Source: Paenibacillus sediminis
Lineage (GTDB): Bacteria; Bacillota; Bacilli; Paenibacillales; Paenibacillaceae
DNA length: 64,000 nucleotides
Direction: 5' to 3'
Assembly: GCF_017873765.1 (NCBI RefSeq)
Contig: NZ_JAGGKP010000009.1
Span: forward strand, 1-64,000
Shown here: in pieces, positions 32,903 through 43,015 of the stretch
How the letters are laid out: the number at the start of each line of letters is the position of its first letter
Position numbering within the stretch: position 1 is the first letter of the stretch
Made by a program: the position numbers and the translations under genes
Notes under the pieces: model-generated
Database searches by the model: none
The model's input: only the letters and a program-made list of their open reading frames with translations
What the model was told of the DNA's origin: nothing

Positions 32903-33926
32903 TCGCTTTCTCCTGCTCTATACGTTCATTCGCCGAGCCCGATTGATATATTTGCCGAACGATATCATCTGTATTCGTCTCTACAATTTTAATATCTGTA
33001 ATATCCGTAGACCCGACGATACGCCCAAGCACATCAGATACGTTAATTTCAAGAGGAATCCATACTTTTGCAGCTAAATCATTTTCTGGCGTCCATTCAA
33101 CCGGCAGTCCTTGTGTCAGCTCCATTAGCCGTGTCAGCGAATGATTTGAACCAAATTGAAAATGCACTTCGCGGCCTCTGCTCCACCGGTTCTTAAGCTC
33201 ATCAAGACTGCCGTCATAGATGATGTTACCGTCGTCAAGCATAATGACCCGAGAGCATAGTGCTTCGATATCTTGAAGATCATGCGTCGTTAACAGTATC
33301 GTCGTCCCAAATTGCTCGTTTAAAGATTTAAGAAATTGGCGAATTTCCGTCTTCACCACAATATCAAGACCAATCGTCGGCTCGTCCAAAAATAAAATTG
33401 ACGGGTTGTGCAGCAAAGCGGCAACTAACTCACAGCGCATTCGCTGACCCAAGCTGAGCTTACGAACGGGGCGACTCAGCAAATCTTGCAGCCCCAGTCT
33501 TTCCACCAATTCATCAAGTCTTGCTTTAAAGTCATGTTCAGGAACCTGATATACTTTACGCAGCAAATGAAAGGATTCAATAACACCAATATCCCACCAC
33601 AGCTGGCTTCGTTGACCGAAGACAACACCGATTCCTTTCACAAATTGTTCACGTTCCTTGTATGGCACATAGCCATTTACCTTCAGATGACCTGATGTAG
33701 GGACGAGAATGCCGGTGAGCATCTTAATCGTTGTCGATTTACCGGCGCCATTTTCTCCTATATATCCGCAAATTTCCCCTCGGGGAATCTGAAACGAAAT
33801 ATCTTTCACTGCCGCGACTTCGGTATATTCACGCGACAATAAATCAAGGAAAGCGCCCTTAAGTCCTCCTCTGTTTTTCTGGACTTTAAAGGTCTTGCGT
33901 AAGTCTTGCACATCGATTGCTAACAT
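32880..33926 (-). CDS. ABC transporter ATP-binding protein
   Basis: A 348-residue cytoplasmic ATPase. Motifs are Walker A GENGAGKST, signature LSLGQRMRC, Walker B ILFLDEPTIGLD and the H-loop LTTHD. The C-terminal 100 residues form the extra domain seen in DrrA/CcmA-like exporter ATPases. It is the first gene of the three-gene exporter operon (ATPase, two permeases). The ATG at 33926 follows AAGGGA. Confidence 0.93.
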   Translation of the reverse strand: MLAIDVQDLRKTFKVQKNRGGLKGAFLDLLSREYTEVAAVKDISFQIPRGEICGYIGENGAGKSTTIKMLTGILVPTSGHLKVNGYVPYKEREQFVKGIGVVFGQRSQLWWDIGVIESFHLLRKVYQVPEHDFKARLDELVERLGLQDLLSRPVRKLSLGQRMRCELVAALLHNPSILFLDEPTIGLDIVVKTEIRQFLKSLNEQFGTTILLTTHDLQDIEALCSRVIMLDDGNIIYDGSLDELKNRWSRGREVHFQFGSNHSLTRLMELTQGLPVEWTPENDLAAKVWIPLEINVSDVLGRIVGSTDITDIKIVETNTDDIVRQIYQSGSANERIEQEKASERLLHV

Positions 33927-34050
33927 AGCTGTTCCCTTCTTGAAAATTGATTGTACGACAAAAAGAAATTATAATGGACAAATGTAATTGACATCAACAT
34001 GAACATAACTTCGGAGCACTCATTCTTATAATAGCGAAAGGAAGAACACA

Positions 34051-35046
34051 ATGTCGAAGAAAGCTAAACTCACGATATGGTGGGGATTTGCTGCGATTCT
34101 AGTTGCAGTTATTGCCTATGCAGCCTATTACTTTGCTTCTTTATATCAAGGTATTGAAGGGATTCAAAAGAAGGGCGAAGACTCCCCTTTCTATCAACTA
34201 AAAACGGTAGATACCAATGCGTCAGAGCCGCCGAAATGGGAAGGATCTGAACGTGTTAATATATTAATTATGGGGGTAGATCGTCGGGGACTGAAGAAAG
34301 GCGAAATTCCTAGATCAGACTCTATGATGGTCGCTTCTCTTGATCCTGTCAAAAAGAAAATGTATCTTTTCTCCATCCTTCGTGATACTTACGTAGACAT
34401 TCCAGGATACGGTAAAGACCGCATTAATACAGCGATCACACATGGTCCGAACACGGCGATGCAGGCCGCTGGCGATCTGCTTGGTTTGAAAATACAATAT
34501 TATGTCTACACCGATTTCCAAGGTTTCGAAGCGCTCGTTGATGCTATAGGCGGCATTGATTTTAATGTTGAAAAAGATATGCACTATGTAAGTAAAGCCG
34601 ATAACCATGAGTATGATATTGATTTGAAAAAAGGTATGCAGCACCTGGATGGCAAAACGGCGCTGCAATACGTCCGTTTCCGTCATGATGCAATGTCAGA
34701 TTTCTCTCGAACGGAGAGACAACGTGAATTTCTGAAGGCAGTTGCCGATAAAATGAAATCAACGACAAGCATTATGAATCTTCCGCAAATTTTACAGAAA
34801 GTTAGTCCTTTTATTGATACAAATATTTCAGTCAATGATATGTGGAAGCTTGCCAATGTTGCATACGGCAGCACAATGAGCGGCAGTGAACAGGTTCCAC
34901 CGATGAAATTGCTCGTTGAAAGAAAGATCGGAGGCGCTTCAGTTCTAACGGTCAACGATCCGAATGATCTCAAGCGGTATGTTCAGGACATCTTTGATAA
35001 ATCTGAGCCCGTGCCTGTATCAAGTGACGGCAAGACTGGTTACTGA
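34051..35046 (+). CDS. LytR-CpsA-Psr (LCP) family protein
   Basis: A 331-residue membrane-anchored enzyme with one N-terminal helix (about 11-30) and an extracellular LCP domain. Typical residues are MGVDRRG, SDSMMVASLDP, ILRDTYVDIPGYG and YVRFRHD. LCP proteins attach teichoic acids or other glycopolymers to peptidoglycan, releasing the prenyl-phosphate carrier. The ATG follows AAAGGAAG. Monocistronic, upstream of hemL on the same strand. Confidence 0.93.
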   Translation: MSKKAKLTIWWGFAAILVAVIAYAAYYFASLYQGIEGIQKKGEDSPFYQLKTVDTNASEPPKWEGSERVNILIMGVDRRGLKKGEIPRSDSMMVASLDPVKKKMYLFSILRDTYVDIPGYGKDRINTAITHGPNTAMQAAGDLLGLKIQYYVYTDFQGFEALVDAIGGIDFNVEKDMHYVSKADNHEYDIDLKKGMQHLDGKTALQYVRFRHDAMSDFSRTERQREFLKAVADKMKSTTSIMNLPQILQKVSPFIDTNISVNDMWKLANVAYGSTMSGSEQVPPMKLLVERKIGGASVLTVNDPNDLKRYVQDIFDKSEPVPVSSDGKTGY

Positions 35047-35116
35047 TGGGGCAAGTTCGGAAATCCGTATGCGACAGCTACTCACTGAACTACAATGACG
35101 AAAGGAAGTTTTACGA

Positions 35117-36433
35117 ATGAATCACACGAATTCGGAACGATTATATACAGAAGCACTGCAGCACATTGTCGGCGGCGTCAACAGCCCCTCCCGCTCATTT
35201 AAGGCGGTAGGCGGCGGGGCGCCCGTCTTTATGAAGAGAGCACAAGGCGCTTATTTCTGGGATGTCGATGACAATAAATACATTGACTATTTAGCAGCTT
35301 ACGGACCCATTATTACAGGACATGCGCATCCACACATTACGAAGGCTATTACGAAAGCAGCTGAGAACGGTACGCTCTACGGTACACCAACAGAGCTTGA
35401 AATTCAGCTGGCACGTATGCTCAAAGAAGCCATTCCTTCCATGGATAAAGTACGCTTCGTCAATTCCGGAACAGAAGCGGTTATGACCACGATTCGTGTA
35501 GCGCGCGCTTATACAAAGCGCAACAAAATTATTAAATTTGCCGGCTGCTACCATGGCCACTCTGATCTCGTGCTTGTTGCTGCAGGATCAGGCCCTTCTA
35601 CCCTTGGTATTCCAGACAGTGCAGGTATTCCGATGAGCATTGCACATGAGGTCATTACAGTACCGTTCAACAACCTCGAGACACTGAAAGCCGCTCTTGA
35701 GAAATGGGGCGACGACGTTGCAGCGGTTATGGTAGAACCCATCGTCGGTAACTTCGGGATGGTTATGCCTAAGGAAGGATTCCTCGAAGGCCTATGCAAG
35801 CTCGCTCACGATTACGGCGCGCTTGTCATTTATGACGAAGTCATCACTGCGTTCCGCTTCCATTATGGGTCTGCGCAGACCTTCAGCGGTCTAGCAAACC
35901 ATGAAGCAATTCAACCTGATTTAACGGCACTCGGTAAAATTATTGGCGGCGGTCTGCCAATCGGCGCTTACGGCGGACGCAAACATATTATGGAGCAAGT
36001 CGCTCCGCTCGGTCCCGCTTATCAAGCAGGGACAATGGCAGGCAACCCTGCTTCGATCTCTGCAGGTATCGCTTGCTTAGAAGTATTGCAGCAACCTGGT
36101 GTATACGAAGAGATGGATAGACTGGCGGCTCTGCTCACTGAAGGCATTCAAGCATCGGCTGACCGCCATGGCATTCCGCTTACGATTAATCGTATTCGCG
36201 GCTCGTTCTCGGCCCACTTCTGCGATCATCCCGTAACAAACTACGATGAAGCGCAGGATACAGATAGTGAAGCATTTGCAGCCTTCTTCCGCCACATGCT
36301 TAGCCAAGGCATTAACCTAGCTCCTTCTAAATATGAAGCATGGTTCATAACGACTGCGCATACAGAGCAAGATGTAGAGCAGACGATTGCGGCTGCTGAA
36401 GAATCGTTCCGAAGAATGTCTGCAAATAAATAA
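35117..36433 (+). CDS. hemL: Glutamate-1-semialdehyde 2,1-aminomutase
   Basis: A 438-residue PLP enzyme that converts glutamate-1-semialdehyde to 5-aminolevulinate in haem biosynthesis. Family features are [13 protein letters not shown] at the start, PLP-contact [10 protein letters not shown] and VMVEPIVGN, and the Schiff-base lysine in [13 protein letters not shown]. It lies outside any hem operon, so it may be the second, stand-alone paralogue (GsaB-like) found in Bacillales. The ATG follows GAAAGGAAG. A terminator follows. Confidence 0.95.
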   Translation: MNHTNSERLYTEALQHIVGGVNSPSRSFKAVGGGAPVFMKRAQGAYFWDVDDNKYIDYLAAYGPIITGHAHPHITKAITKAAENGTLYGTPTELEIQLARMLKEAIPSMDKVRFVNSGTEAVMTTIRVARAYTKRNKIIKFAGCYHGHSDLVLVAAGSGPSTLGIPDSAGIPMSIAHEVITVPFNNLETLKAALEKWGDDVAAVMVEPIVGNFGMVMPKEGFLEGLCKLAHDYGALVIYDEVITAFRFHYGSAQTFSGLANHEAIQPDLTALGKIIGGGLPIGAYGGRKHIMEQVAPLGPAYQAGTMAGNPASISAGIACLEVLQQPGVYEEMDRLAALLTEGIQASADRHGIPLTINRIRGSFSAHFCDHPVTNYDEAQDTDSEAFAAFFRHMLSQGINLAPSKYEAWFITTAHTEQDVEQTIAAAEESFRRMSANK

Positions 36434-36446
36434 TCTATATACATTC

Positions 36447-36494
36447 AAAAACCACTCCGATTTACGCCTGTTCGGCAATTGGAGTGGTTTTTTT
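36447..36494 (+). terminator. Terminator of hemL
   Basis: AACCACTCC/GGAGTGGTT stem with a long loop, followed by seven T. It probably also stops the convergent gene's transcript weakly. Confidence 0.75.
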
Positions 36495-36507
36495 AGCTGA
36501 TCACAAC

Positions 36508-37767
36508 TTATGGATTTACAAATGCCGTCTTTAATTGATTACTGAATTGCACATCAAATCCGAGCCCTTTCGCAAGCAGTGCAACAGGTACATATGTTTT
36601 GGATTCCTTACCTACCATATTAAGGAATGCTGGCACATCTACAGGTACGGACTGTCCGTTCACTGTAATCGAAGATTTACCAATTGGAATGGACACGACG
36701 CGATCTCCATAGGTGATTGTTGCTGTTAAAGTGTGGTTATCCCACTTCGATGTTGCTCCCATTGCATCAACAATATCTTTTATAGCTACATATGTTGTAT
36801 TTTGACGAAGAACTGGCTTATAAGGGGTATTTAATTCCTTGCCTTTGACGACTACCGATATCGTATTATTGGGTCCTTGAACAGCAACCTGGCGATATTC
36901 TCCCCAAATGACCCCCGCGAATACTTTGGCCATTGCTTCATAACCAGATTGTCTTGGATGAATATCCTTCTGCAAAATGTACGTATACATAATTTCGTTG
37001 CCAGCAAACTCTTTGGCAATATGAGCAACTTTAACATGGATCCCTTTGGCCACTGCTTCAAGTGCAACCTTGTCAACGGTCTCAGTAAACCGATCGCTCA
37101 CCTTCATCAGCTTCGGATAGAGCGCTTTATTCGCGATGGCTGGAACCGGTTGATATTGATCGGCAATGACGATATTCGCCTCTCCGTTCAGCTCCTTGAT
37201 GTCGTTAATAATTGACTGCACATTATTTGTGTATGCTATCAGCAATTCGTCCACACGCGCCTGCAGCTGTTCATCTGTTAAATTAGCAGCTTCCTCCACA
37301 ATCTCGCTCAGATCATTGCCGCCAATCGTGATCGTAATGACACTCGCGGACTCTAAATCCACCTTCGTCTGAGCTGTTCCCCCAGCGAACTGAGCAATAC
37401 GCGGATCAGGAAGCCCAGGCTGTATGCCGTCAGATGTAATCGAGGTGCCTTCTTTCACGGCATGAATGTAGTTTTTGAGCCCTTCTGTCTTTAGACCGAG
37501 AATTCCATAGTTAACGAACGTTGTTCGGCCGTGAAACAATCCTTGTTCATACAGCCGCTCTACATAACCGTACGGGACTGGATTCTTCTGATCCTTCATC
37601 GTCGGTTCATAACCTGCTGTTAACGAGTCTCCGAGCGCTACAATGTGATAGATGCTTGGCAAACTCTCTCCAGCTGCAAATGCTCTGTTCGCTGGCGTAA
37701 ACACCGTTAGTAGCATCAGTAGTAGGGCTAGTGTTATAAAACTTCTCTTCGCCTGAATGTTCCCCAT
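36508..37767 (-). CDS. Secreted GDSL-type esterase/lipase with copper-amine-oxidase-N-like tail
   Basis: A 419-residue exported enzyme. A signal peptide (about 1-31, ending NRAFA) precedes an SGNH hydrolase domain with GDSLTAGY (catalytic Ser), the block III Asn in TIGGNDLS, and the catalytic Asp and His in KDIHPRQSGYEAMA. The C-terminal 120 residues (YKPVLRQNTTYVAIKDIVDA…) are a copper-amine-oxidase-N-like module. It probably hydrolyses lipid or acetyl esters at the cell surface. Confidence 0.92.
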   Translation of the reverse strand: MGNIQAKRSFITLALLLMLLTVFTPANRAFAAGESLPSIYHIVALGDSLTAGYEPTMKDQKNPVPYGYVERLYEQGLFHGRTTFVNYGILGLKTEGLKNYIHAVKEGTSITSDGIQPGLPDPRIAQFAGGTAQTKVDLESASVITITIGGNDLSEIVEEAANLTDEQLQARVDELLIAYTNNVQSIINDIKELNGEANIVIADQYQPVPAIANKALYPKLMKVSDRFTETVDKVALEAVAKGIHVKVAHIAKEFAGNEIMYTYILQKDIHPRQSGYEAMAKVFAGVIWGEYRQVAVQGPNNTISVVVKGKELNTPYKPVLRQNTTYVAIKDIVDAMGATSKWDNHTLTATITYGDRVVSIPIGKSSITVNGQSVPVDVPAFLNMVGKESKTYVPVALLAKGLGFDVQFSNQLKTAFVNP

Positions 37768-37830
37768 CTAATTCCTCCCATGAATACACAATTAGACCTA
37801 TATTATCATAATATTATATTTATTGGCCCA

Positions 37831-37875
37831 GCAAAAAAGAGCAGCTCCATGTCAAAGGAGGCTGCTCTTTTTTGC
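37831..37875. terminator. Bidirectional-looking terminator
   Basis: GCAAAAAAGAGCAGC/GCTGCTCTTTTTTGC stem with an inner TCC/GGA pair. It ends the transcript of the gene at 37889. Confidence 0.85.
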
Positions 37876-37888
37876 ATATTATTAACGA

Positions 37889-38143
37889 TCACTTATCGCT
37901 TTCCGTCTTATCCGGATTAAATTTCGTCTTCTTCAAATATTCGTCGTATCGTCCATCCAGTTCTTTGGCTATACTGCGATATAATCGAGTTTCTTCTACG
38001 ATGGGATCCATCGTCGTTTGAATACGAATTTCATACTTAGGTGACATTCGCTCACGTTCCTGCGCATGACGATCTTCTAGCTTTATATCTCCTTCAGTCA
38101 ACATTTCATTTAATTGACGTTCTACTTCACGAGGATCACTCAT
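37889..38143 (-). CDS. Uncharacterised 84-residue protein
   Basis: A small, highly charged, soluble protein (MSDPREVERQLNEMLTEGDI…) with no hydrophobic segment and no recognised motif. The ATG has AAAGGAG nine bases upstream, so it is likely expressed. It lies 35 bases after the phosphatase gene on the same strand and probably shares its transcript. Confidence 0.7.
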   Translation of the reverse strand: MSDPREVERQLNEMLTEGDIKLEDRHAQERERMSPKYEIRIQTTMDPIVEETRLYRSIAKELDGRYDEYLKKTKFNPDKTESDK

Positions 38144-38178
38144 GGCTACAAGCTCCTTTCCAAACGCATAACTACTTC

Positions 38179-39051
38179 TTATACACTTTGGGCCGCACCT
38201 GATGCTTTCAACGTTGCAAGCAGTTCATTGTGGATTCGGCCATTGCTCGCAACAGGATGACGAACTGCTAAATGATACGGATTTCCATGAATATCTGTAA
38301 GCGTTCCGCCTGATTCAGTAATGAGCAGAGAGCCTGCTGCTAGATCCCATGCATTAAGTCCAATTTCCCAGAATCCGCTCAGCCTGCCGGCTGCGACATA
38401 AGCCATATGAAGTGCTGCGGACCCTGCCGTACGAATATTGCGGACATGCGGTGCAACAGCCTGAATACTCATTAGATTGAGCGGTAGCGCAAAATCACGA
38501 TCAGCTGGCAGCCCTGTTCCGACTAAACTGTCTGCAAGCGAAGTTTCATGTGAAACAGACATACGTTTACCGTGTACATAGGCCCCTTTCCCCTTCTCGG
38601 CTACGAACAGCTCATCGCGTGACGGGTCGTATATGACACCGACAATAACTTCACCGTGATGAGCTAGAGCAATCGATACAGAGTAAAAAGGGAATCCATG
38701 TACGAAGTTGGTCGTACCATCAATAGGATCAACAATCCATACGTACTCTGCATCCTTGACGCTTTCTACCGCCTCAGCTGAAGCCGCAGGACCCGGCTCT
38801 ACCCCTTCCTCTCCTAAAAAGGCATGATCAGGAAAGTGGGTATGGATTAATTTGCGGATCATTTGCTCCGCTCCTTTATCCACTTCTGTTACTAGATCAT
38901 GTGGTGAATACTTGGTATTCAGTTCCTTATACATTCCCAATTTACTCTTAATCCATTCACCCGCTTTGGCTGCGCAATTAATGGCTACTGCTGTGAAACT
39001 TTTACCGCTCACAACATAAGGCACTTTATTCTCTGGATTCAAGACACTCAC
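38179..39051 (-). CDS. Inositol monophosphatase family protein
   Basis: A 290-residue magnesium-dependent phosphatase. The metal-binding motifs are AFLGEEG, VWIVDPIDGTTNFVHGFPFY and the C-terminal GLNAWDLAAGSLLITESGG, as in SuhB/IMPase. Substrates could be myo-inositol monophosphate or another sugar phosphate. The start is a GTG at 39051, with a weak AGAAAG upstream. Confidence 0.93.
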   Translation of the reverse strand: MSVLNPENKVPYVVSGKSFTAVAINCAAKAGEWIKSKLGMYKELNTKYSPHDLVTEVDKGAEQMIRKLIHTHFPDHAFLGEEGVEPGPAASAEAVESVKDAEYVWIVDPIDGTTNFVHGFPFYSVSIALAHHGEVIVGVIYDPSRDELFVAEKGKGAYVHGKRMSVSHETSLADSLVGTGLPADRDFALPLNLMSIQAVAPHVRNIRTAGSAALHMAYVAAGRLSGFWEIGLNAWDLAAGSLLITESGGTLTDIHGNPYHLAVRHPVASNGRIHNELLATLKASGAAQSV

Positions 39052-39089
39052 TCAACTTTCTATTTCAATCTTCTAAGTTCATCAAAGAG

Positions 39090-39917
39090 TTACATACTTC
39101 TTACTCCGCTAATAATCATGTTAATAGAGAACAGGACCAACGTAATGCGAAGGAGCCAGAGAAGACCTTTACCGCTCATCCGAGAAGCGATCATCGCTCC
39201 AAGCTTGCCGCCAATCCATGCCGACGGAGCAAGCACAAGGACAAGGTACCCGTCGACGTCACCTTCAAACCCATGGATTGAACTGCCAAGTATGGATGAA
39301 AGGAAAATAACGAACATCGATGTTGCCGTTGCTACGTGAGGCGGAAATCTAAATAATAGTACCATCAGCGGCACAAATAACGACCCGCCTCCAATACCGA
39401 ACAACCCGGAAACTAGGCCGACAAAAAATCCGATCAACAGCGCAGGCAATAAATTGTATCCATATGTCATTTGCTGCCCTTGCTCATCCGTAAATGTACG
39501 CTTAATTTTCCAATTGATTTTTGCCGGCTTAAGCTTATCTCGCAGGATCATCAATAGTGCCATAAGAAACATAAATATACCGAATATGATTTCAAATGAG
39601 CTGCTCTTCATATGCGAAGTAAGTGCCGCTCCAATCATGGAAGCAGGTCCGCTTGTTATAAACAGCAGCCATCCAGTCTTAAAATCGACCCGCTTCTTCT
39701 TCATAAACGATAGTGTCGACGAAAGAGCTGTAAAAATGAGCACGGTGAGGGAAGTTCCGACTGCACGTGATGTAGAAATATTTGCATCCAGCAATAAAGG
39801 TCCTAAATAGACCAGTGACGGAACGATAATAATACCGCCGCCAAGTCCGACAATGGCTCCAAACGTTGAAGCCACAAGACCAATAGCAATAAGTACAAGT
39901 ATTGATGTAATCATCAT
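39090..39917 (-). CDS. TauE/SafE family (sulfite/anion exporter-like) membrane protein
   Basis: A 275-residue membrane protein with about eight helices in two repeats, the TauE/SafE layout. The repeat motif GAIVGLGGGIIIVPSL near the N-terminus and VGLVSGLFGIGGGSLFVPLM in the middle identify the family. The substrate, a sulfur-containing anion in known members, is not predictable here. It starts at ATG-ATG (39917) with a weak ribosome-binding site, 15 bases after fabI ends on the same strand. Confidence 0.9.
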   Translation of the reverse strand: MMITSILVLIAIGLVASTFGAIVGLGGGIIIVPSLVYLGPLLLDANISTSRAVGTSLTVLIFTALSSTLSFMKKKRVDFKTGWLLFITSGPASMIGAALTSHMKSSSFEIIFGIFMFLMALLMILRDKLKPAKINWKIKRTFTDEQGQQMTYGYNLLPALLIGFFVGLVSGLFGIGGGSLFVPLMVLLFRFPPHVATATSMFVIFLSSILGSSIHGFEGDVDGYLVLVLAPSAWIGGKLGAMIASRMSGKGLLWLLRITLVLFSINMIISGVRSM

Positions 39918-39932
39918 TCCATTTTACGCGGG

Positions 39933-40703
39933 TTACGCGCCCACGATATGATACCCGCCGTCTACGTAAATAACCTCCCCAGTAATACCTCTGGACAAAT
40001 GACTCATTAAGAACATAGCTGTATCGCCGACTTCAGCTGTATCTGTTCCGCGGCGCAGCGGCGCTTTCTCTTCCACGACTTTAAGGATGGAGTTGAAGTC
40101 ACTAATTCCTTTTGCCGCAAGTGTTCGGATTGGTCCTGCCGAAATGGCATTCACGCGAATATTATGAGGACCAAGATCCGCTGCTAAATAACGAACAGAA
40201 GCTTCGAGCGCTGCCTTCGCTACCCCCATCACGTTGTAATTGCGCATCACTTTTTCCGAGCCCATATATGTCATCGTAACAATGCTGCCGCCTTCCGTCA
40301 TTAACGGATATAGACGCTGTGCAACAGCAACAAGGGAATAAGCGCTAATATCACCCGCTAGTGCAAAGCCATCACGAGAAGTATCTACGAATAATCCAGA
40401 CAAGTCTTCTCCCTTAGCATAAGCAATACAGTGAGCGAGTCCGTGCAGAACACCAAACTCTTCGCGAAGCTTACTTGCTAGTGCTTCAATATCTTCATCG
40501 ATCGTTACATTACAAGGAAGTACGAGAGAGCCGGGAATCGTATCCGCTAATTTGCGTACTCGTCCTTCAACCCGTTCATTTTCATACGTAAAAGCAAGTC
40601 TAGCTCCTTGAGCCGCCAAGCTTTGAGCAATTGCCCATGCGATGCTGCGTTCGTTCGCTACACCCATGACTACATAATTTTTACCAGCTAATAAATCACC
40701 CAT
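39933..40703 (-). CDS. fabI: Enoyl-[acyl-carrier-protein] reductase (NADH), FabI
   Basis: A 256-residue short-chain dehydrogenase that carries out the last reduction of fatty-acid elongation. FabI features are VVMGVANERSIAWAIAQSL at the N-terminus, HCIAYAKGEDLSG, the catalytic Tyr-x6-Lys in NYNVMGVAKAA and the AISAGPIRTLAAKGI loop bound by triclosan-like inhibitors. The ATG has AAGGAGG eight bases upstream. It is expected in the FapR regulon, but no clear FapR box was found in the 82 bases upstream. Confidence 0.95.
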   Translation of the reverse strand: MGDLLAGKNYVVMGVANERSIAWAIAQSLAAQGARLAFTYENERVEGRVRKLADTIPGSLVLPCNVTIDEDIEALASKLREEFGVLHGLAHCIAYAKGEDLSGLFVDTSRDGFALAGDISAYSLVAVAQRLYPLMTEGGSIVTMTYMGSEKVMRNYNVMGVAKAALEASVRYLAADLGPHNIRVNAISAGPIRTLAAKGISDFNSILKVVEEKAPLRRGTDTAEVGDTAMFLMSHLSRGITGEVIYVDGGYHIVGA

Positions 40704-40785
40704 TTAAAAAATCCTCCTTTTATTTGGGAAAACTACTTGTGTCCAACGTACCTTATTTCACTTGTGATTTCAAGGGCAGCAAGGT

Positions 40786-41784
40786 TTATTTTATTTCGAC
40801 CGTTGCTTGATCAATTACAGTTACCCCTTCATTTGCATATTTAGCTAAATCGTTCATCAGTCCAAAAAGGGCAACATCTTTCATCTTGGCTTCAATCATC
40901 ACATCTAGACGCAGTGTGCTCGGCGCAATGGCTCTAAAGAAGGAAAGCACAGGCTCTACATCAACCCCATCAGCGTGACTGCGCACATCCTTATCATTCT
41001 TTGGGCTAGACACGTGAATTTTAGGGGGTAAGGGGTCTGATGCAGGTGCATCCGCTTGTGCGAAGGGGGACTGCCACGTTTTCAGTATGCGCGGCCATAG
41101 CTCCCACGCTTCTTCGCCCTCATTGTTCACCCATTGATGATGAATGTCCAGCACCATAGGCAGACCTAAATTTTCACAAACGGTTAATGTTTCAAGCGCA
41201 TTGAATGTTTTATCATCGTTTTCTAAAGTCATCCGTTCTTTAATACGGTCATTTAGCGAATAGAAATTATGCTGAAATCGTTCTGCAGCCGACCGCTTAT
41301 CCCCATAAGCGCCGCCAATATGTATGTTATTCTTCGCTCTCGCATCCAGCCCCATGGCATCCAGCATTTTCACATGATGTTCCAAATCCCTTATAGAAGA
41401 CTGCAGTACGTCCTCTCTCGGTGTACTTAATACGGTGAAATGATCCGGATGAAAAGATACACGCATCCCATGATTCCTCACATATTCACCTACCGCTGCA
41501 AAATCTTCGGCCAGTGCGGGAAAAGGATTCCAATCACGCAGCTGTTCATGGGTTGCAAGCGGAATTAATTTCGAAGAAAAACGGTACACATGAATATCAT
41601 TCGCACGGTTGTATTTCAGCAGGCGAAGCGTATTATGCAAGTTCTCTGCAGCAATACGTTCCAAACGTCTTATTCCCGCTTCTCGATCATTCAGTTTGTT
41701 GAAATGAGTCAAAGTCATCGTTTTCGATGGTGAAGCGTTCTTTACTTCCATCGACATCGCTACATAACCAAAACGGACAATCAT
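40786..41784 (-). CDS. uvsE: UV DNA damage endonuclease
   Basis: A 332-residue TIM-barrel endonuclease of the UvdE/UvsE family that nicks 5' of UV photoproducts. The N-terminus (RFGYVAMSMEV) and the conserved LENDDKTF, DIHHQWVN and SSPKNDKDVRSHADGV blocks are characteristic and include the metal-binding His/Asp/Glu residues. The ATG at 41784 has TAGGAGG nearby. Monocistronic. Confidence 0.93.
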   Translation of the reverse strand: MIVRFGYVAMSMEVKNASPSKTMTLTHFNKLNDREAGIRRLERIAAENLHNTLRLLKYNRANDIHVYRFSSKLIPLATHEQLRDWNPFPALAEDFAAVGEYVRNHGMRVSFHPDHFTVLSTPREDVLQSSIRDLEHHVKMLDAMGLDARAKNNIHIGGAYGDKRSAAERFQHNFYSLNDRIKERMTLENDDKTFNALETLTVCENLGLPMVLDIHHQWVNNEGEEAWELWPRILKTWQSPFAQADAPASDPLPPKIHVSSPKNDKDVRSHADGVDVEPVLSFFRAIAPSTLRLDVMIEAKMKDVALFGLMNDLAKYANEGVTVIDQATVEIK

Positions 41785-41833
41785 CAGATGTTCCTCCTAC
41801 ATAGGTTCGAGGCTTCATCCATTTTTACTCATG

Positions 41834-41858
41834 AAAAAAGGAGAGATCTCTCTCTCCT
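41834..41858 (-). terminator. Terminator of ddl
   Basis: GGAGAGA/TCTCTCC hairpin followed by TTTTTTC on the minus strand. Confidence 0.7.
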
Positions 41859-41882
41859 CATCATCTGCACATTCGAGCACAT

Positions 41883-42980
41883 TTACACATCTGTGTTCGC
41901 ATATTCTAACTTTTGACGCTTTTCAAAACGATCTAGAGCAAGGCCAATGAGACGATCGAGAAGCTCTGCATACGATACGCCTGTCTCTCGCCACAGCAGC
42001 GGATACATACTGTACGGAGTGAAACCAGGCATCGTATTCACTTCATTAATAAGAATTTTCCCATCATCACGTCTAACGAAAAAGTCAGCCCGGCACAGTC
42101 CGCTACCTTCAATCGCTTTGAACGCTTGAACTGCGTATTCACGAAGGCGATCTGCCAGGTCCGGATCGATCATAGCCGGAATGATCATTTGAGATTTACC
42201 ATCAATATATTTAGCTTGATAATCGTAATATTCGCTGGAAGTTACGATTTCACCAGGTACGGAAGCCATCGGCAATTCATTGCCGAGCACCCCTACTTCC
42301 ACTTCGCGAGCATCGACATTTTCTTCTACGATTACTTTCAAATCAAAGCGGAACGCGAACCCAATCGCTTGTTCAAGCTCTTGACGATTACCTGCTTTGG
42401 AAATCCCTACACTGGAGCCTAGGTTAGCTGGCTTCACAAAGCAAGGATAACCTAAATTTTGTTCAATTTGGTGGATAAGCTCATCAGACTCGCGCTCCCA
42501 CTGGCTGACGTTAAAGTACTGATATTTACACTGCAGCAATCCTGCTTCTGCGAACAATTTCTTCATGATTACTTTATCCATTCCCGCTGAGGAAGCAAGC
42601 ACGCCTGCACCTACGTAAGGGATATTCGCCATTTCGAACAAGCCTTGGATCGTGCCGTCTTCTCCATAAGTTCCGTGCAGAAGCGGAAATACGACGTCCA
42701 GGTCACTGTCTTCTGATGTAAGTCTGCTAAAAAGAATGCTCATCGCTTCCGCTGTATCACCAGAGTTCTCTTGCAGGAGAAGCTGCTCTTGAGAAGTAAA
42801 TGGCGCCGACAGCTTCTGGCCGACTTTCCAATGGCCTTGCTTCGTTATATAGAAAGGCAACAGTTCATATTTATTGAAGTCAAAAGCATTCATTACCGCA
42901 AACGCCGTCTGCAGCGATACTTCGTGTTCTCCTGATTTACCGCCGTAAACGAGTCCAACGGTCATTTTGTCCTTACCCAT
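41883..42980 (-). CDS. ddl: D-alanine-D-alanine ligase
   Basis: A 365-residue ATP-grasp ligase that makes D-Ala-D-Ala for peptidoglycan. Visible motifs are GLVYGGKSGEHEVSL, CFVKPANLGSSVGISK, the omega-loop with the D-Ala-selecting Tyr (EYYDYQAKY), RADFF and INEVNTMPGFT. The longest frame (43067) would add 29 residues, but the ATG at 42980 has GAGAGAGG and the family-like N-terminus. It lies 35 bases after the amidase-domain gene on the same strand. Confidence 0.95.
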   Translation of the reverse strand: MGKDKMTVGLVYGGKSGEHEVSLQTAFAVMNAFDFNKYELLPFYITKQGHWKVGQKLSAPFTSQEQLLLQENSGDTAEAMSILFSRLTSEDSDLDVVFPLLHGTYGEDGTIQGLFEMANIPYVGAGVLASSAGMDKVIMKKLFAEAGLLQCKYQYFNVSQWERESDELIHQIEQNLGYPCFVKPANLGSSVGISKAGNRQELEQAIGFAFRFDLKVIVEENVDAREVEVGVLGNELPMASVPGEIVTSSEYYDYQAKYIDGKSQMIIPAMIDPDLADRLREYAVQAFKAIEGSGLCRADFFVRRDDGKILINEVNTMPGFTPYSMYPLLWRETGVSYAELLDRLIGLALDRFEKRQKLEYANTDV

Positions 42981-43015
42981 GAATAACCTCTCTCTTTCTT
43001 CTATTTGTCGGGACA